From Chloroflexota bacterium (GTDB taxonomy: Bacteria > Chloroflexota > Anaerolineae > Aggregatilineales > Phototrophicaceae), in contig JAPOXG010000022.1 in assembly GCA_026707225.1 (NCBI GenBank), forward strand, positions 1 to 64,000: 64,000 nt of DNA, read 5' to 3'. How positions within the stretch are numbered: the stretch's first letter is position 1; the number at the start of each line of letters is the position of its first letter. Of the stretch, positions 53,054 to 61,737 are shown in pieces. The translations under genes and the position numbers were made by a program. The notes under the pieces are model-generated. The model was not told the origin of the DNA, did not search any database, and saw only the letters and a program-made list of their open reading frames with translations.

Positions 53054-53764
53054 ATGTCGCTAAAATACTACACGCACGGACGGCGCGACCAAATGAAAGT
53101 GGCGCTGACCTTCGACGACGGACCCAATCCGCCGCGCACCGACCAGGTCATCGAGATTCTCAACAGCCGAGGCGCGCGCGGCACCTTCTTCGTTCTGGGC
53201 AAGTGGGTGGAGCGTTTTCCCCAGGCTTTCCAGCGCATCGTCGAAAGCGGGCATTGCGTCGGCAATCACAGCTACCTGCACGAAGCCCACCTCGGCGATT
53301 TTGACCGCGCCGAAGCCGCCATTGGCAATCTGCTCGGCCGCCCGACGCGCTTCCTGCGCGCCCATTACTTCAACTTCTTCACTTGCCTCTACTCGCCGGT
53401 CGCCTTGTCGCGCGATATGAAGATCGTCGATGCCGATGTCAACCCGGCCGATTACGCCAAGAGCGATCCACAGGCGATCATCGACGCCACGCTGCAGGCG
53501 CCTGCTCTAGCCGGCGGCTCCATCATCGACCTGCACGACGGCCGGGAGCTGGACGACGACGCCAGGCGCCTCGCCAGCCCGCTGCCGATGATCGAAGCGC
53601 TGCCAGCGATCGTTGACGGCTTAAAGGCGCGCGGCTTCCAACTGGTTGGCCTCGACGAAATGGAACTGGTCGATGCCATTGAGTGGCAGCCCGATGGGCG
53701 GGGGACATTCGCCGCGCCCGAGGCGCGCGCGGCCATCGAAGGCTTGAGCCGGAAGTCCAACTGA
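53054..53764 (+). CDS. Polysaccharide deacetylase (NodB homology domain)
   Basis: A 236-residue CE4-type enzyme. Motif 1: TFDD (D21 base, D22 metal); motif 2: H72-SYLH76 (metal ligands, HxxxH). Motif 3 is atypical (RFLRAHYF rather than RxPYG), and the late motif IIDLHDG is present. GAGG lies 8 nt before the ATG. It removes acetyl groups from N- or O-acetylated glycans. There is no signal peptide, so it may act on imported oligosaccharides or be an intracellular variant. It follows GH116, probably in the same transcript. Confidence 0.85.
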   Translation: MSLKYYTHGRRDQMKVALTFDDGPNPPRTDQVIEILNSRGARGTFFVLGKWVERFPQAFQRIVESGHCVGNHSYLHEAHLGDFDRAEAAIGNLLGRPTRFLRAHYFNFFTCLYSPVALSRDMKIVDADVNPADYAKSDPQAIIDATLQAPALAGGSIIDLHDGRELDDDARRLASPLPMIEALPAIVDGLKARGFQLVGLDEMELVDAIEWQPDGRGTFAAPEARAAIEGLSRKSN

Positions 53765-53813
53765 CCGAGCGCGACTGTCCAAATGCCGCGCCGCATCGCA
53801 GGCTCGCCAATAT

Positions 53814-53842
53814 TTGACAAGCCAACTTGGAGACGCTACAGT
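53814..53842 (+). promoter_or_regulatory. Sigma-70-type promoter of the second CUT2 operon
   Basis: -35 TTGACA (53814-53819, perfect), 17-nt spacer, -10 TACAGT (53837-53842). Leader of about 130 nt to the ATG at 53981. Confidence 0.5.
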
Positions 53843-53980
53843 TCGTTCTGTAATCGGCGAATTGAAATCGTGATTTCTTTCTTTGCAGGCTGCTCACAAT
53901 ATGTACTTGCGAAATTCCAAAGTCCGCCCCGTTTTGACAGGCCGCAATATCCGCCAAAGCGATGATCGAGCGCGCGACTG

Positions 53981-54763
53981 ATGGACTCGACTCAAGGCCA
54001 TCCTGAGCGCGTTGCTATCGACGAGTCAGCGCCGGCGCCGCTGCTCATCGCCCGAAACATCACCAAGTCATTCGGCCATGTCCAGGCGCTGAGCAATGCT
54101 TATATTGACGTGCGGGCGGGCGAAATCGTGGCGCTGGTGGGTGACAATGGCGCTGGCAAATCAACACTGATCAAAGTCCTTTCCGGCGCGCATCGCCCCG
54201 ACGCCGGCGAGATTATCGTCCGCGGCCAATCGGCCGCCATCAACAGCCCGAACGACTCCTTCGATCTCGGCATCGCCACGGTTTATCAGGACCTGGCGCT
54301 GCTGCCATCGCGCGATGTGGTGGCGAACCTCTACGTGGGAAGGGAGCTCACCAACAACGGCTTGCTGGACCGGCGCAAGATGACCGAAGAAGCCAATCGC
54401 GTCGTGCGGCAACTGCGCACCAACCTGCCCTCGGTGCATACGCCCGTGCGCTTTCTGTCCGGTGGCCAGCGGCAGGCGGTCGCCATCGCCCGCGTCGTGC
54501 ATTTCGGCGCCGAGATTCTGCTGCTCGACGAGCCGACGGCGGCGCTCGGCGTCAAAGAATCGCACGAAATGTTGACCTTGATCGAGAACCTCAAAGAGCA
54601 GAACAAAGCGATCATCGTCGTCAGCCATAATCTGGCGCACGTCTTCCGCATCTGCGATCGCATCACTGTCCTGCGCCATGGCGAGACGGTAGGCACGCTG
54701 ATCAAAGAAGACACCGATTCCACCGAAGTCGTCCAAATGATCACCGGCGCTGATCTCTTGTGA
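53981..54763 (+). CDS. CUT2 sugar ABC transporter ATP-binding protein, single-domain (FrcA type)
   Basis: A 260-residue ATPase: Walker A GDNGAGKS near residue 51, signature FLSGGQRQ, Walker B ILLLDEPTAALGV, H-loop VVSHNLAHVF. Like the one at 10988 it is a single domain, so two copies must assemble per transporter. First gene of an ATPase-permease-SBP operon, an order opposite to most CUT2 operons. Confidence 0.9.
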   Translation: MDSTQGHPERVAIDESAPAPLLIARNITKSFGHVQALSNAYIDVRAGEIVALVGDNGAGKSTLIKVLSGAHRPDAGEIIVRGQSAAINSPNDSFDLGIATVYQDLALLPSRDVVANLYVGRELTNNGLLDRRKMTEEANRVVRQLRTNLPSVHTPVRFLSGGQRQAVAIARVVHFGAEILLLDEPTAALGVKESHEMLTLIENLKEQNKAIIVVSHNLAHVFRICDRITVLRHGETVGTLIKEDTDSTEVVQMITGADLL

Positions 54764-54810
54764 ACTCGAGGAATCATCAGGCCTGGCGAATAGGGTAACG
54801 GAGCGCATCA

Positions 54811-55884
54811 GTGACAGCCATTATTGACAAAGTCAAGCCATCTGACGATAGGCCGGAAGGAGCGTCGCGGCTGCGGCGCTTGCTCGGGCAGCGTGAAGCG
54901 CAGCTGCTGCTGGTGCTGGTCGTATTCACCTTGCTCGTGCGGGCTGGCGGCGCGAAAGGCTTCCTCGGTCCCACGCATTTTCCCATCTTCCTGTCCCAAG
55001 TCGCGCCGGACATGCTGGTGGTGATCCCGATGGCGATGCTGCTGATCGGCGGCATGTTCGATCTGTCGGTGACCGGCGTCGCCAACCTCAGCGTGGTCTT
55101 GGTCGGCTGGACCTTCTCTCGCTTGCTGGGCACGATGGACGACACGCTGCTGATCATATTGGTGGTCGCGATTGGCTTAATGGCCGGTTTGATCGTCGGC
55201 GCGATCAATGGCTTGGCGGTCACCCGTCTGCGCATGAATCCGCTGATGACGACGCTGGCGACCTGGTGGATGGCTCAGGGCGCGGCGACCGGCGTGGCTG
55301 GCGGTGAATCGCGCCACAACTTCGTCGGCTCCTTCCGCGATATCGCCCGATTTCAGCCCCTGCGAGATTTGGGCGAGACCTTCCCCTTTCTGCAGGAGAT
55401 GCGCATCAGCACTTTGCCAATGCCGGTATTCTACGCGGCGATTGTGATTTTCCTCGGCTGGCTCATTTTGACGCGGACGCGCTTTGGCTGGCATATTTTC
55501 GCCACCGGCAGCGACCGGCAAGGCGCGGCGCTGAACGGCGTCAACGTCAACCGCGTGACCCTCATCGGCTTCATCGCCACCGGCATGGCCGCCGCCATGT
55601 GCGGCATCGTCTGGGCCAGCCGGCTCACATCAGCGCCGCCCAATACCCTGGGTGGCCTCGAGCTGCGGGTGATCGCCGCCGCGGTGATCGGAGGCGCCGC
55701 GCTCACCGGCGGGGAGGGCAGCGTGCTCGGCGCCGTCCTGGGGCTGTTCTTCATGCACATGATCCGCAGCGCCACCATTCAATTGGGCTTGCCCGTCTAT
55801 TGGGAATTCTTCGTATTGGGCGCCGTTCTGTTCACCGCCGTCGCCTTTGACGCCTGGACCAAACGGCGAGCCGACACCCAATGA
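54811..55884 (+). CDS. CUT2 sugar ABC transporter permease (RbsC/FrcC type)
   Basis: Starts at GTG 54811 with GGAG 8 nt upstream. 357 residues. GGMFDLSVTGVANLSVVL is the family membrane motif, RMNPLMTTLATWWMAQGAATGVAGG the conserved central region, and GWHIFATGSDRQGAALNGVNV the coupling loop. It ends with the GGAALTGGEGSVLGAVLG motif. Works with the flanking ATPase and the tandem SBP. Confidence 0.9.
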   Translation: MTAIIDKVKPSDDRPEGASRLRRLLGQREAQLLLVLVVFTLLVRAGGAKGFLGPTHFPIFLSQVAPDMLVVIPMAMLLIGGMFDLSVTGVANLSVVLVGWTFSRLLGTMDDTLLIILVVAIGLMAGLIVGAINGLAVTRLRMNPLMTTLATWWMAQGAATGVAGGESRHNFVGSFRDIARFQPLRDLGETFPFLQEMRISTLPMPVFYAAIVIFLGWLILTRTRFGWHIFATGSDRQGAALNGVNVNRVTLIGFIATGMAAAMCGIVWASRLTSAPPNTLGGLELRVIAAAVIGGAALTGGEGSVLGAVLGLFFMHMIRSATIQLGLPVYWEFFVLGAVLFTAVAFDAWTKRRADTQ

Positions 55885-56106
55885 CGCTGACGCTTGTGGC
55901 GCCTTTATCCGAACAGCCCTGGTCAGGCCAGGGGAAGCGGCGCTCCCGCGCGCAGCGCGCGATGCGTCTTTGAAGGGGGCAGATGCACAGGCGCGTCTGC
56001 ATCGCCAAAGTGGTGAATTGCGCGGCCATCGACAATGACAGCCGTGTGGATTTCCCCACGAAGCGCAATGAGACTCGATAGAACAACACATCTTTTGGAG
56101 AGCAAA

Positions 56107-57975
56107 ATGAAAAGGTACATGGTACTTCTGCTGGTATTTTCGCTGCTGATTGGCGTCGCCGCGCCTCTCGTCGCCCAAGACGAAGACGTCTACTACATGA
56201 TCGGCGGCAACCTGGGGCATCCTTGGTGGAAGCAGCACTTTGAAGGCATTGAAGTAGCCGCCGAATGGCTCGGCATCAATGTCGAAATCGTGGGTCCGCC
56301 GCCCACCGATGGCATCGCCCTCGAGCAAATCAAGCTGCTTGAGGAGATCGTCGCCAAGCCCAATACCGCTGGCATTATGATGATCGGCTTTGATGTCACG
56401 CTCATCCCCGAGGTATCGAAACAGGCGATGGCGGCCGGGATCCCCTTCATCCAGTTTAATGGCGATCTCATCGACAAGAGCGCCCGCCATGCTTTCGTCG
56501 GCACGGGCGACTACGCATTCGGTGAATCGGCGGCGCAGTTGGTGCTGGATCGCTATCCCGATGGCGCCAAGATTGGCGTGGTCGCTTTCATCAGCGCCCA
56601 GCAGCATCGCGATCGCCTGCAGGGCTTCCAGGAAACGCTGGAAGCTTCAGGGCGCGCCTATGAATTCCTCGAGCCGGTTGATGACCGCGCTTCAATGGAC
56701 GGCGCTTACAACGGCGCGCTGAACCTGATCGAAGCCAATCCCGATATGGACATCATCTATTCGGGTGACGCCTTTGCCGAAGGCGTCGCCAACGCCGTGA
56801 ACGACATGGGCTTGATCGACAGCATCGACGTGGTCGGCGGCGACCGCGCCGACTCGCTGCTGCAGGACATCAAGGACGGCAACGTCATGGGCACCATCGC
56901 CCAAGACACTTTCGCCGAGGGCTTCTTCGGCGTGCTTTACATGTATGTCGCGCGTCAGGGTCTTGTCGCGCAAGAAGGCGGGCGCCTCGCCTTGCCCGAC
57001 ACATCGATCACCCAGTCCTTCACCATCACAGCCGAAACCGTTGACTTCTTCCTCGGCGTCGAGCCGGACAAGCCAACGCTGCCCGCCGGCGCCGACGGCA
57101 CTTACTACATGATCGGCGGCAACCTCGGGCATCCCTGGTGGAAGCAGCATTTCGACGGTATCGAAGCGGCCGCCGATTGGCTGGGCATCAATGTGGAAAT
57201 TGTCGGTCCGCCGCCCACAGATGGCATCGCCCTGGAGCAGATCAAGCTGCTGGAAGAGATCGTTGCCAAGGAAGACACCAGGGGCATCATGATGATCGGA
57301 TTTGATGTCACGCTGATACCAGAAGTATCCAGGCAAGCGATGGCGGCCGGCATCCCCTTCATCCAGTTCAACGGCGATCTCATCGACCGCAGCGCTCGCC
57401 ATGCCTTCGTCGGCACCGGCGACTTCGCTTACGGTGAATCGGCCGCCCAGCTCGTGCTCGATCGCTATCCGGACGGCGCCAAGATCGGCGTGGTCGCCTT
57501 CATCAGCGCCCAACAGCATCGCGACCGCTTGCATGGCTTCCAAACGACGCTGGAGGCATCGGGCCGCGCTTACGAATTCCTCGAACCGGTGGATGACCGC
57601 GCCTCGATGGACGGCGCTTACAACGGCGCGCTCAACCTGATCGAAGCCAATCCCGACATGGACATCATCTACTCCGGTGACGCATTCGCCGAGGGCGTCG
57701 CCAACGCGGTCAAGGACATGGGGCTGGTCGACAGCATTGACGTGGTCGGCGGCGACCGCGCCGATTCCCTGCTGCAAGCGATCAAAGACGGCGATGTCAT
57801 GGGCACGATCGCCCAAGACACCTTCGCCGAGGGCTTCTTCGGCGTCGTCTATATGTATGTCGCCGCTGAAGGCATTGTGGCGCGTGAAGGCGGGCGCATC
57901 GCCCTGCCCAATACCGTGATTACGAAGTCCTTCACCGTCACCGCCGAGACCGTCGACTTCTTCCTGGAGGGCTAG
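56107..57975 (+). CDS. Sugar ABC transporter substrate-binding protein with tandem-duplicated binding domain
   Basis: ATG 56107 has GGAG 6 nt upstream; an upstream ATG is rejected. 622 residues: signal 1-23 (PLVA before Q-D-E), copy 1 from Y29, a Pro/Asp/Ala linker (about 318-332), copy 2 from Y333, offset 304 residues. A hand alignment counts about 27 differences over about 289 residues (about 91% identity). Each copy has YYMIGGNLGHPWWKQHF, PPPTDGIALEQIKLLEEIVAK, FIQFNGDLIDxSARHAFVGTGD and VVGGDRADSLLQ. It is not homologous at motif level to the tandem SBP at 3956 beyond the general type I fold, so the duplications are separate events. Confidence 0.9.
   Translation: MKRYMVLLLVFSLLIGVAAPLVAQDEDVYYMIGGNLGHPWWKQHFEGIEVAAEWLGINVEIVGPPPTDGIALEQIKLLEEIVAKPNTAGIMMIGFDVTLIPEVSKQAMAAGIPFIQFNGDLIDKSARHAFVGTGDYAFGESAAQLVLDRYPDGAKIGVVAFISAQQHRDRLQGFQETLEASGRAYEFLEPVDDRASMDGAYNGALNLIEANPDMDIIYSGDAFAEGVANAVNDMGLIDSIDVVGGDRADSLLQDIKDGNVMGTIAQDTFAEGFFGVLYMYVARQGLVAQEGGRLALPDTSITQSFTITAETVDFFLGVEPDKPTLPAGADGTYYMIGGNLGHPWWKQHFDGIEAAADWLGINVEIVGPPPTDGIALEQIKLLEEIVAKEDTRGIMMIGFDVTLIPEVSRQAMAAGIPFIQFNGDLIDRSARHAFVGTGDFAYGESAAQLVLDRYPDGAKIGVVAFISAQQHRDRLHGFQTTLEASGRAYEFLEPVDDRASMDGAYNGALNLIEANPDMDIIYSGDAFAEGVANAVKDMGLVDSIDVVGGDRADSLLQAIKDGDVMGTIAQDTFAEGFFGVVYMYVAAEGIVAREGGRIALPNTVITKSFTVTAETVDFFLEG
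56191..57972 (+). repeat. Internal tandem duplication (two PBP-domain copies, 912-bp period)
   Basis: Copy 1 starts at 56191 and copy 2 at 57103. Numerous synonymous differences separate nearly identical proteins. Confidence 0.88.
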
Positions 57976-57984
57976 CGCCAACAA

Positions 57985-58124
57985 GCGGGTCAGCCTCCGG
58001 CGTAGGTTAGTGTCTACGTTACCTGACCCCTACAGGCAACTTTAGATTGGAAAATGTAGGGGCGACCTGGCAGGTCGCCCGCCATAACAAAACAGTCGTA
58101 GGGGCGACCCTTGGGTCGCCCGCC
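57985..58124. repeat. Three hairpin elements after the tandem SBP
   Basis: 57985-58034 is a long variant with the inner TAGTGTCTACG core. 58055-58082 (GACCT/AGGTC stem) and 58097-58124 (GACCC/GGGTC stem) are short plus copies. They begin 10 nt after the SBP stop. Confidence 0.88.
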
Positions 58125-58191
58125 GCCTGAACTATCAACTTCTGCCTGTGGCGACGGAACATAATTTGGCGGACGGACAGGACAAAAGCCG

Positions 58192-58995
58192 ATGAGACTG
58201 AAAGATAAAGTCGCCCTGGTCACTGGCGGCGGACGCGGCATCGGACGGCATATCGCCCTGCGCCTCGCTGATGAAGGCGCTGATGTGCTGGTCAACTACG
58301 CCAGCAGCGAAGCCGGCGCGCAGGACATCGCCGCGCAGATTCGCGGGAAGGGGCGGCGCGCGATTGCCGTGAAAGCGAATATCGCCCAGCGCGACGAGGT
58401 CGATGCCATGTTCGAGCGCCTCGCCGCTGACTTCGGTCGCATTGACATTCTGGTCAATAACTCGGCGATCGATCCGGTGATCCCCTTCCTGGACATGACC
58501 GATGAACAGTGGGACCGGGTCATCGATATCAACCTCAAGGGCACGTATATGTGTTCCCAGGCGGCTGCCCGGCTCATGGTCAAACAGGGGAACGGCGGCA
58601 ACATCACCATCATCGGTTCCATGCACAGCATGGCGACCTTCCCCGGCATGTTGGCTTATGCCAGCACCAAAGGCGGTCTCAACGCGATGACGCGGGCCAT
58701 GGCGCTGGATCTCTCGCCGCACCGCATCCGCGTCAACTGCGTGATCCCCGGCTCCATTCACGTAGAGAAAGCCTACGAAGTCATCCCGAACTATGACCCG
58801 CACATGATCGATGATCAAATCGCATTGGGGCGCATCGGCTACGGACCGGATATCGCCGCCGCCGTCGTCTTCATGGCTTCGGGGGATGCCGAATACATCA
58901 CCGGCACGACGCTGAATGTCGATGGAGGGGTCATGGCGCGCATGGCCCTTTGGTTCGACGACTTGGAGACAGTTGAGCGCAAATACGACCCATAG
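58192..58995 (+). CDS. Short-chain dehydrogenase/reductase
   Basis: A 267-residue SDR. NAD(P) loop TGGGRGIGRHIA (11-22), VNNSAIDP, and YASTKGG with the active-site tyrosine and lysine. AEYITGTTLNVDGGV is the usual ending. Likely a sugar or polyol dehydrogenase given the CUT2 operon upstream (216 nt away, with hairpin elements between). Confidence 0.87.
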   Translation: MRLKDKVALVTGGGRGIGRHIALRLADEGADVLVNYASSEAGAQDIAAQIRGKGRRAIAVKANIAQRDEVDAMFERLAADFGRIDILVNNSAIDPVIPFLDMTDEQWDRVIDINLKGTYMCSQAAARLMVKQGNGGNITIIGSMHSMATFPGMLAYASTKGGLNAMTRAMALDLSPHRIRVNCVIPGSIHVEKAYEVIPNYDPHMIDDQIALGRIGYGPDIAAAVVFMASGDAEYITGTTLNVDGGVMARMALWFDDLETVERKYDP

Positions 58996-59205
58996 CGGCG
59001 CCACTGATGCTGCTACCGCCTGCAGAAGACCTGAGCAATGAACGAAGTCGAACATGAGGCGCCGCTTATTACCTTGCGGCCTTCCGGCTGTTCATATTGC
59101 GTCAGGTGAAATTCAAGCAGCCGTCAATCATAAACCTCTCGGCGGGCGAACTGGCACTTCGACGAGGAGGATGATTCGTATCGCCCTCGTTGCGTCGTTA
59201 ATCTT

Positions 59206-59234
59206 TTGACACAGCCATACAGGTCAGTTAAAGT
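59206..59234 (+). promoter_or_regulatory. Sigma-70-type promoter with long leader
   Basis: -35 TTGACA (59206-59211, perfect), 17-nt spacer, -10 TAAAGT (59229-59234). The leader to the SBP start at 59677 is about 435 nt. Confidence 0.45.
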
Positions 59235-59542
59235 ATCGGTACGAGATATTGTGGATATACAAAAAGAGTTTTTTGGAAGATGAAATGAAACGTCGCATTC
59301 AAGGTCTGCGTTTGCCGACGCAGCCTTTCCCCAAATTCAGCGCGACGCGTTACTGCCAAAACGACAAATCCCGCGCGGCGAAATCGATTCCATCCGTTGA
59401 ATACGACACAAACGCTGTCGAGCGCATATCGATAGCTTGGAGCGCGCCTTCACGCGCTTTAGCCAGTTTCGTGGCGGAGCGACAATGACAGCCGCTCGGC
59501 GGCAGCGCATAGAATCAACCGCGTTCACAACAATGACAAGCC

Positions 59543-59655
59543 CTCTCCTTGCGCGAGCAAGGGGGTTTAAGGAGAGAGTCGTAGAGTACAGGGAGGCAAA
59601 ATGGTGTGTTGCGTTTAGCTTGTTCGGCAGCCGCTGCGTGACGCAGCAAGGCTAA
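59543..59655 (+). promoter_or_regulatory. Candidate attenuator-like leader: alternative hairpins and five-codon ORF
   Basis: CCTTGC/GCAAGG (59547-59552 with 59557-59562) and CTCTCCTT/AAGGAGAG (59543-59550 with 59569-59576) are mutually exclusive pairings. GGGAGG then precedes an ATG at 59601 encoding MVCCV and a TAG at 59616-59618. The TAG overlaps the base of a hairpin (TTAGC…GCTGCG-TGA-CGCAGC…GCTAA, 59615-59655). The first pairings could also belong to a common dispersed 'CCCTCTCC' repeat. Confidence 0.3.
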
Positions 59656-59676
59656 TTGTTACTTTGGAGGTCAGGA

Positions 59677-61593
59677 ATGACTAGAAAACTTTGTATCGCA
59701 ATTGCTCTTCTTCTCGCTATTGCCCCGTTTTCAGCGCTTGTCTCAAACGGACAGGGCATGGCTTACAGCGAAGCGCCGGCGCTGGCGGAGAGGGTCGCCA
59801 ACGGGGAACTGCCGCCGGTCGAAGAACGTTTGCCGGCCAATCCCTTGGTCATCGAGCCGATCGAAGAAGTCGGCGTCTATGGCGGCACCTGGCTGACATT
59901 CGGCGACAATATCAGCCGTCTGTCAAACATGGTGATCTGGCAAGACATCGGCTTGCTGATGTGGAACAACGACCAGAACGCGACTGTGCCCAGCCTGGCG
60001 GAAAGCTGGGAGATCAGCGAAGACAGCCAGGAATTTACCATCAAGCTGCGCGAGGGCTTGCGCTGGTCGGACGGCGCGCCTATGACCGCCGATGACGTCA
60101 TGTTCTGGTATGAAGATGTCATCAGCAATGATGAATTGCGCCCGGTGAAGCCCGGTTTTATGCGTACGCCCACTGGCCACGTCGGCGCGGTCGAGAAGAT
60201 TGATGATCTCACGGTCGTCTTCAAATTCCCCGAGCCGCACGGCATGTTCCTCACGCTGCTGACCAAGGAGTTCCACACCTATCTGCCCGCGCATTACATG
60301 CGGCAATTTCACAAGAACCACGTCTCCGCCGAGGAGTTGCAGGCCGCAATCGACGAAGCTGGCGTCTCGAACTGGGTCGATCTCTTTTACCTGCGCTGGA
60401 ATACCTCCGGTGGCGGCAACAGCCGCGGCATGAACAATCCAGACCTGCCGACGATGCTGGCCTGGGTTCCCACCGTCGAGCCGCCCGGCGACCGCTTCGT
60501 ATTTGAGAGAAACCCGTATTTCTTCGCTGTTGATACCGAAGGCAATCAGCTGCCATACCTTGATCGGGTCGATTTCCGCGTTGTCGATGGCGAGGTCATG
60601 AAGCTGCGCATTCTGGCCGGCGAGCCAAACTTCCAGGCCGCCCGCGCGCTGACCTTCGCCGACATGGCGCTGTACGTCGAAAATGCCGAAGCCAACGAAT
60701 ACGAAATCTTGCGCTGGGGCGACTTGCAGATCTCCGAAGCCGCGCTTTGGATCAACCTGAACACACCGGATCCGGTCGACCGCGAGCTCTACCAGGACGT
60801 GCGGTTCCGCCGCGCGATGTCTTTGGCCATCAATCGCGAGCGTGTCAATGACACCTTGTACTTTGGCCAGGGGCAGGCCACCGCCGCGACGCTGCCGCCG
60901 GTCGAATCCCGCTACTACAAGGAAGAATATGCGCGCGCCTACACCGACTATGATCCCGATCAGGCGAATGCGCTTCTCGACGGAATTGGCTTGACCGAGC
61001 GCGACGGCGATGGCTTTCGCTTGAAGCCAGATGGCAATCGACTGTCGATCGTCATTGAAGTGCCCAACAACCGACTGCCGATGATCGACAACCTGAATCT
61101 CATCCGCGACGATTATGCCGATGTCGGCGTCGATTTTATCATCCGGCCCATCGACAACGCGCTTTGGGGACAGCGGATGCGCGCCGGCGAGATGCAATTC
61201 GTCGGCTGGCCGATGGCGAAAGCGGCCACCGAAACCGATCTCGTGCCGATCAGCACCAACACCGATTGGGCGCCGCTTTGGGGTCTCTGGTATCACACCA
61301 ACGGGGAGCAAGGCGAGGAACCGCCCGATTACATCAAGGATCTGCAAAACGTCTGGACGCGCATCTTGGCGACGGCGGACCAAGAAGAACGCGACATGCT
61401 CTACGATACGATTCTGCGGACGCAAGCGGAGAACATGTGGGTGATCGGCGTCGTCGGTCCTCTGCCGAAACCGGTGATCAGGAAGACCTGGTTCCGCAAC
61501 GTGAAGACGGACTGCACCTGGAGCTACCACCACGGCGGCTTCATCGGCTGCACCGATCCCTTCGCGTTCTGGATCGAGCCAGAGCATCAATAG
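59677..61593 (+). CDS. Family 5 extracellular solute-binding protein (long, oligosaccharide-type)
   Basis: A 638-residue SBP; ATG 59677 has GGAGG upstream. Sec signal about 1-24 (ALVSNGQG). Typical motifs: GVYGGTWLTFGDN, LREGLRWSDGAPMTADDVMFWYEDVISND, RFRRAMSLAINRERVND. Similar throughout to the SBP at 30154 (EAPALAERV, NPYFFAVDTEGNQLPYLD, WSYHHGGF). It heads an operon with an RraA-family gene and OppB/OppC-type permeases. Confidence 0.9.
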   Translation: MTRKLCIAIALLLAIAPFSALVSNGQGMAYSEAPALAERVANGELPPVEERLPANPLVIEPIEEVGVYGGTWLTFGDNISRLSNMVIWQDIGLLMWNNDQNATVPSLAESWEISEDSQEFTIKLREGLRWSDGAPMTADDVMFWYEDVISNDELRPVKPGFMRTPTGHVGAVEKIDDLTVVFKFPEPHGMFLTLLTKEFHTYLPAHYMRQFHKNHVSAEELQAAIDEAGVSNWVDLFYLRWNTSGGGNSRGMNNPDLPTMLAWVPTVEPPGDRFVFERNPYFFAVDTEGNQLPYLDRVDFRVVDGEVMKLRILAGEPNFQAARALTFADMALYVENAEANEYEILRWGDLQISEAALWINLNTPDPVDRELYQDVRFRRAMSLAINRERVNDTLYFGQGQATAATLPPVESRYYKEEYARAYTDYDPDQANALLDGIGLTERDGDGFRLKPDGNRLSIVIEVPNNRLPMIDNLNLIRDDYADVGVDFIIRPIDNALWGQRMRAGEMQFVGWPMAKAATETDLVPISTNTDWAPLWGLWYHTNGEQGEEPPDYIKDLQNVWTRILATADQEERDMLYDTILRTQAENMWVIGVVGPLPKPVIRKTWFRNVKTDCTWSYHHGGFIGCTDPFAFWIEPEHQ

Positions 61594-61623
61594 GTTTGGC
61601 GGCGCCCACCAAAGCGCCAACCG

Positions 61624-61737
61624 AAGGGGCGACCGACCCGCTGTGTCGAAGGTCAGTGTCTACGCGACCTACGCGCGGCAGTAAGTCGACCGCCATCAAA
61701 ATCACAATTTGTAGGGGCGACCCTTGGGTCGCCCACG
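61624..61737. repeat. Composite and short hairpin elements after the SBP
   Basis: 61624-61693 is a long variant with the inner TCAGTGTCTACGCGACC core; 61710-61737 is a short plus copy (GACCC/GGGTC). They fill the gap between the SBP stop and the RraA-family start. Confidence 0.85.

Larger units (their letters stand above)
58996..59676. other. Gene-poor leader region upstream of an SBP
   Basis: 681 bp without a convincing protein gene; open frames at 59249-59488 and 59437-59655 lack family features and ribosome sites. It contains a promoter, two alternative hairpins, a minimal ORF and a second hairpin, all listed separately. Confidence 0.5.

Noticed and set aside
56692-57984. 430-codon open frame opposite the tandem SBP
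   Set aside because: Internal duplication of the real gene produces a repeated antisense frame; no ribosome site or recognisable protein.
59249-59488. 79-codon ORF in the leader of the SBP at 59677
   Set aside because: No ribosome site of quality, no recognisable domain and overlap with other open frames; treated as untranslated leader.
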